Part shown: positions 61,528-64,000 of the stretch, piece after piece
Layout of the letters: every line of letters starts with the position of its first letter
How positions within the stretch are numbered: position 1 is the first letter of the stretch
Assembly: GCF_004801405.1 (NCBI RefSeq)
Contig: NZ_SSOB01000019.1
Location: forward strand, 62,001-126,000
Direction: 5' to 3'
DNA length: 64,000 bases
Source: Cohnella fermenti
Lineage (GTDB): Bacteria > Bacillota > Bacilli > Paenibacillales > Paenibacillaceae
Made by a program: the position numbers and the translations under genes
Notes under the pieces: generated by a model
Databases searched by the model: none
Seen by the model: only the letters and a program-made list of their open reading frames with translations
Told to the model about the DNA's origin: nothing

Positions 61528-63798
61528 TTACTCGCTGTATGGCGCGAACGCGCCTCTCATCGGAATTTTGCCTAACTTCTGAAGCTCTTCCTTCGCTGCC
61601 CGAATCATGTGGCTCATGCCGATCGGAGCTCGCTCGGATGCCGCCAGGAAAGCGGCCGCAAGCACGATATTCTTGATATGTCCGCCCGATACTTCCACGC
61701 GCTGGGCAAGAAACGGCAGATCCAACTCCTCGCCCAGCGGCGCCCCTGCCGGGAGCAGAGAAGCGAAGATGCGGGCCCGGTCCTCCGGACTCGGGAACGG
61801 GAATTTAACGATGACGCTCATCCGTCTGAGCAGCGCTTCGTCCAGGTTCTGCATCAGGTTGGTGGCCAGAATCGTCACGCCGTCGTACGCTTCGATCAAT
61901 TGCAGCAAGTACGCGGCTTCCATATTGGCGTAGCGATCGTTCGAGTCCTTCACTTCCGTCCGCTTGCCGAACAGCGCGTCTCCTTCGTCGAAGAACAGAA
62001 TCGCCCCGCTCTGCCGCGCCTCCTCGAACAGCTCGCGCAGCCGCTGCTCCGTCTCGCCTATGTACTTGCTCACGATGCGCGACAAGTCGACCCGGTAAAG
62101 CTCGAGGCCAAGCTCTCCCGCCACCGCGTCGGCCGCCATTGTTTTGCCGGTGCCGGGCGGTCCGGCGAACAACAGATGAACGCCGGTGCCGTAGCTGACC
62201 CTCCCCGCGAAGCCCCAATCGCTGAGCACCGTCTCCCGGAGCTTGTACCGGTTGCACGCCTCCTGAATCAAACTCAGCGATTCCTTCGGCAGAATAAGAT
62301 CGCTCCAGCGGCTGCGAGGCTTAATGGCGATCGCATGCTGCGCGAGCCGGTGGCGGAATTGCCCCTTCGCGGCTGCTGCCAAGTCGGACTTGTCAGGCAG
62401 ACGCTCCCCCCGCTCCGCCGCCAGAATAAGCGACTGCCTCCAGGCAGAGGCGATCTGCCCGGGCGTAAATTGGAACCGGGCGGCCAACTCGGCCGATAGA
62501 GTTCCGTAATCCGGACAGGTTGGCGAAGAGCGCTCCCTTGCGGGCAACTCCTCCGCATGCCGACGCCACAGCGCGGCGCGTTCGGAGACGGCGGGAGGCG
62601 AGACTTCCATGCTCCATAGCGGCGCGTTAATCGGCAGCGGAAGCTCATAAGCCGCCCGCCGTTCGCCGGACATCCAGCCAAGGAGCGGCCGCTGCGCGTC
62701 ATTCTCGTAAGCTTGCAGGGCGCCTCTCAGCACCTCCTGCGGAAGCTTCTCCTTCCACGCGCCATCCCCATCCTCTTCCGACAGGACGATAGCCGCATCG
62801 GTGAGCAGCGCCTCGCGGACCAAGCGGTCGAGCAGGCTCCTCAGTCTCTCCTCTTCGGCAGGCAGCGCCGCGAGGGACACCATCAGCAGCCGTTGGCCGC
62901 GGGAAGCGGCGAGACGATGCAGCAGCCTCCGCTTGCCCGCTCCCCGGGCGCCCCACAGCGCGACGATCGGCATGCCGCCGGAAGGCCAAGCGCGCACGAC
63001 TTGCCCGAGCTTCTGCTCCAGCGCGGCTTCGCCCTCCCAGGCGGGCAGCGGGTACTCATCCTCTTCCAATGCCTCTACAGCCCCGCCGAGCCTGCCGTCC
63101 AGCCTCTCCGTCTCCAACAGGAAGCTGATCGCCCGCTCATCCAGGCGCAGCGGCGATCGGAGGCCGAGCACGGCATCGGCTTCCGGCTGCTGCAGCAGCC
63201 AGCGCCGCAGCTTGCCTTGGCGACTCAGCAGCGCCATGCCCAGAACACGGTCCTCTTCCGTATCGCCGAGCAGCCGCAGCGCCAGGTCTACCGTCGCCGT
63301 CCTGGCCGTGGCATCGTCGTTCAGATAGGCGTACCACTTCTCGTAGTTGCGGTCTATCTCGACAGCCACGCAGAAGACGATGCAGCGATATTCCCACAGG
63401 GTCAGCCGCAAGGCATTCGTAAGCTGCACAAGCGGCAAGCCGCGGGCAAGCTCGGCGCGTTCGTCGTTCCTCTTCTCGAGCTCCCGGCGGAATCCCTTGT
63501 ACGCATGCCAGGCGATAGCCAATTCGCGGCTCTCGGCGGGATCGTCCGCGCTGAGTTCTTCCCTGCTGACAACCATTCCCTTGAATGCGGCCAGCGGGTC
63601 CGTGAAGGAATCGTCGCCGCTAGCCTCAAGCAGCGTGCGCAGTCCGACGTCCAGCCATTCCAGCTCGTCCCGCAGATGATCCGCTGCGCTGTAGCCGGTC
63701 ATTGCGGAGGCTGCATCTGCTTCTGCCGCCGCCGCGTTCGCCGTTGCCCTCGCCTTCCTCACCGAATCCGCCACCGTTGCTGTCCCCGTCTCCGCCAT
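61528..63798 (-). CDS. AAA+ ATPase of the eCIS (Pvc15/Afp15-like)
   Basis: A 756-residue ATPase. The C-terminal third (from about residue 540) is a complete AAA+ module: Walker A AGPPGTGKTMAADA, Walker B AILFFDEGDALFG, sensor 1 TILATNLMQNLDEALLRRM with the arginine finger region, and a lid SGGHIKNIVLAAAFLAASE. Around residue 275 a second P-loop, LWGARGAGKRRLL, has Arg where Ser or Thr should bind magnesium, so an N-terminal degenerate ATPase unit is likely. Residues about 35-75 look like the helical N-terminal part of this family. In Afp/PVC systems the homologue is needed for assembly or remodelling of the particle. ATG follows GGGGGATAG. Confidence 0.88.
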   Translation of the reverse strand: MAETGTATVADSVRKARATANAAAAEADAASAMTGYSAADHLRDELEWLDVGLRTLLEASGDDSFTDPLAAFKGMVVSREELSADDPAESRELAIAWHAYKGFRRELEKRNDERAELARGLPLVQLTNALRLTLWEYRCIVFCVAVEIDRNYEKWYAYLNDDATARTATVDLALRLLGDTEEDRVLGMALLSRQGKLRRWLLQQPEADAVLGLRSPLRLDERAISFLLETERLDGRLGGAVEALEEDEYPLPAWEGEAALEQKLGQVVRAWPSGGMPIVALWGARGAGKRRLLHRLAASRGQRLLMVSLAALPAEEERLRSLLDRLVREALLTDAAIVLSEEDGDGAWKEKLPQEVLRGALQAYENDAQRPLLGWMSGERRAAYELPLPINAPLWSMEVSPPAVSERAALWRRHAEELPARERSSPTCPDYGTLSAELAARFQFTPGQIASAWRQSLILAAERGERLPDKSDLAAAAKGQFRHRLAQHAIAIKPRSRWSDLILPKESLSLIQEACNRYKLRETVLSDWGFAGRVSYGTGVHLLFAGPPGTGKTMAADAVAGELGLELYRVDLSRIVSKYIGETEQRLRELFEEARQSGAILFFDEGDALFGKRTEVKDSNDRYANMEAAYLLQLIEAYDGVTILATNLMQNLDEALLRRMSVIVKFPFPSPEDRARIFASLLPAGAPLGEELDLPFLAQRVEVSGGHIKNIVLAAAFLAASERAPIGMSHMIRAAKEELQKLGKIPMRGAFAPYSE

Positions 63799-63832
63799 TC
63801 GGCTATCCCCCGCTATCTGCTATAACCTTCAG

Positions 63833-64000
63833 TCACCCCAATAGCTTGATAAGTCGTCGCTATCATCGAAGTCATCGTTGTTGTTGTAGTTCCCGGTACC
63901 GGATTTATAGTTACCGGTGTTATAGTTGCCGGTGCTAGCCTTGTAGTTGCCGGTGTTATAGTTGAACTTGGGTTGTTCGGCAGATTGATAGCCCAGCGAC
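63833..64000 (-). CDS. C-terminal end of a GNY-repeat protein of the eCIS locus (partial)
   Basis: Only the last 55 codons are in the window. They read ...KFNYNTGNYKASTGNYNTGN, then YKSGTGNYNNNDDFDDSDDL and end SSYWGD before a TGA at 63833-63835. The Asn/Gly/Tyr-rich tail has a repeat of TGNYxxxx and is followed by an acidic stretch. The body of the protein and its role cannot be seen; it lies 34 bp upstream of the AAA+ gene on the same strand, so it is part of the same operon. Confidence 0.7.

Overview
The window looks like chromosome of a high-GC, spore-former-type Gram-positive bacterium of the Paenibacillaceae (Paenibacillus or Cohnella-like). The support is strong AGGAGG-type ribosome binding sites, sigma-A style promoters, YesM/YesN two-component pairs beside LplB/LplC-type sugar ABC permeases, very large S-layer-homology (SLH) proteins, a Bacillus-type GH11 xylanase with a CcpA-type cre site, and PerR-, MerR- and LacI-type regulation. 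No rRNA, tRNA, CRISPR or insertion sequence was seen.

Layout. 1-2.8 kb: a YtpQ-like DUF1444 protein (cut by the edge), an AlkD-type DNA repair protein, a small membrane protein and a two-domain VOC protein. 2.8-7.0 kb: an FGE-sulfatase lipoprotein, xylanase xynA and catalase-peroxidase katG. 7.4-21.5 kb: a pectin/oligogalacturonide locus on the minus strand, made of a sensor kinase and AraC response regulator, then a binding protein, two permeases, oligogalacturonate lyase, an FAD oxidoreductase and a 1567-residue beta-helix protein. 21.6-25.3 kb: an accessory GrpE-DnaK-J-protein operon on the plus strand whose J domain lacks HPD. 25.4-31.5 kb: a 2029-residue SLH glycosidase-like protein. 32.1-39.5 kb: a LacI-controlled GH38 alpha-mannosidase ABC operon. 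39.7-46.5 kb: an esterase-like hydrolase, glycerate kinase, CdaR, FAH-family hydrolase, SDR dehydrogenase and IclR regulator, which look like sugar-acid catabolism. 46.7-49.4 kb: a MerR/SDR pair and a TetR/peroxiredoxin pair, both with readable operators. 49.5-51.0 kb: hflX behind a leader-peptide attenuator. 51.4-57.7 kb: a 2081-residue RCC1/X2/SLH surface protein. 58.1-64 kb: the distal end of an extracellular contractile injection system (eCIS) locus, with a DUF4157-plus-kinase-like candidate effector, an accessory protein, a DUF4255 tail protein, an AAA+ ATPase and the end of a further gene.

The most interesting items are: (1) the hflX leader, whose 12-residue peptide has Arg-Val-Arg at positions 6-8, where the macrolide-arrest peptide ErmDL has Arg-Leu-Arg, followed by mutually exclusive hairpins and a terminator; (2) a dispersed intergenic element of about 190 bp, present in four copies, each made of four small inverted repeats spaced 51-52 bp apart, plus a separate five-unit 51-bp tandem array and an isolated perfect palindrome that may bridge the two types; (3) the eCIS end with a candidate effector carrying PI3/4-kinase-like motifs; (4) the accessory Hsp70 operon with a degenerate J domain. 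Regulatory sites were read by eye and are predictions.
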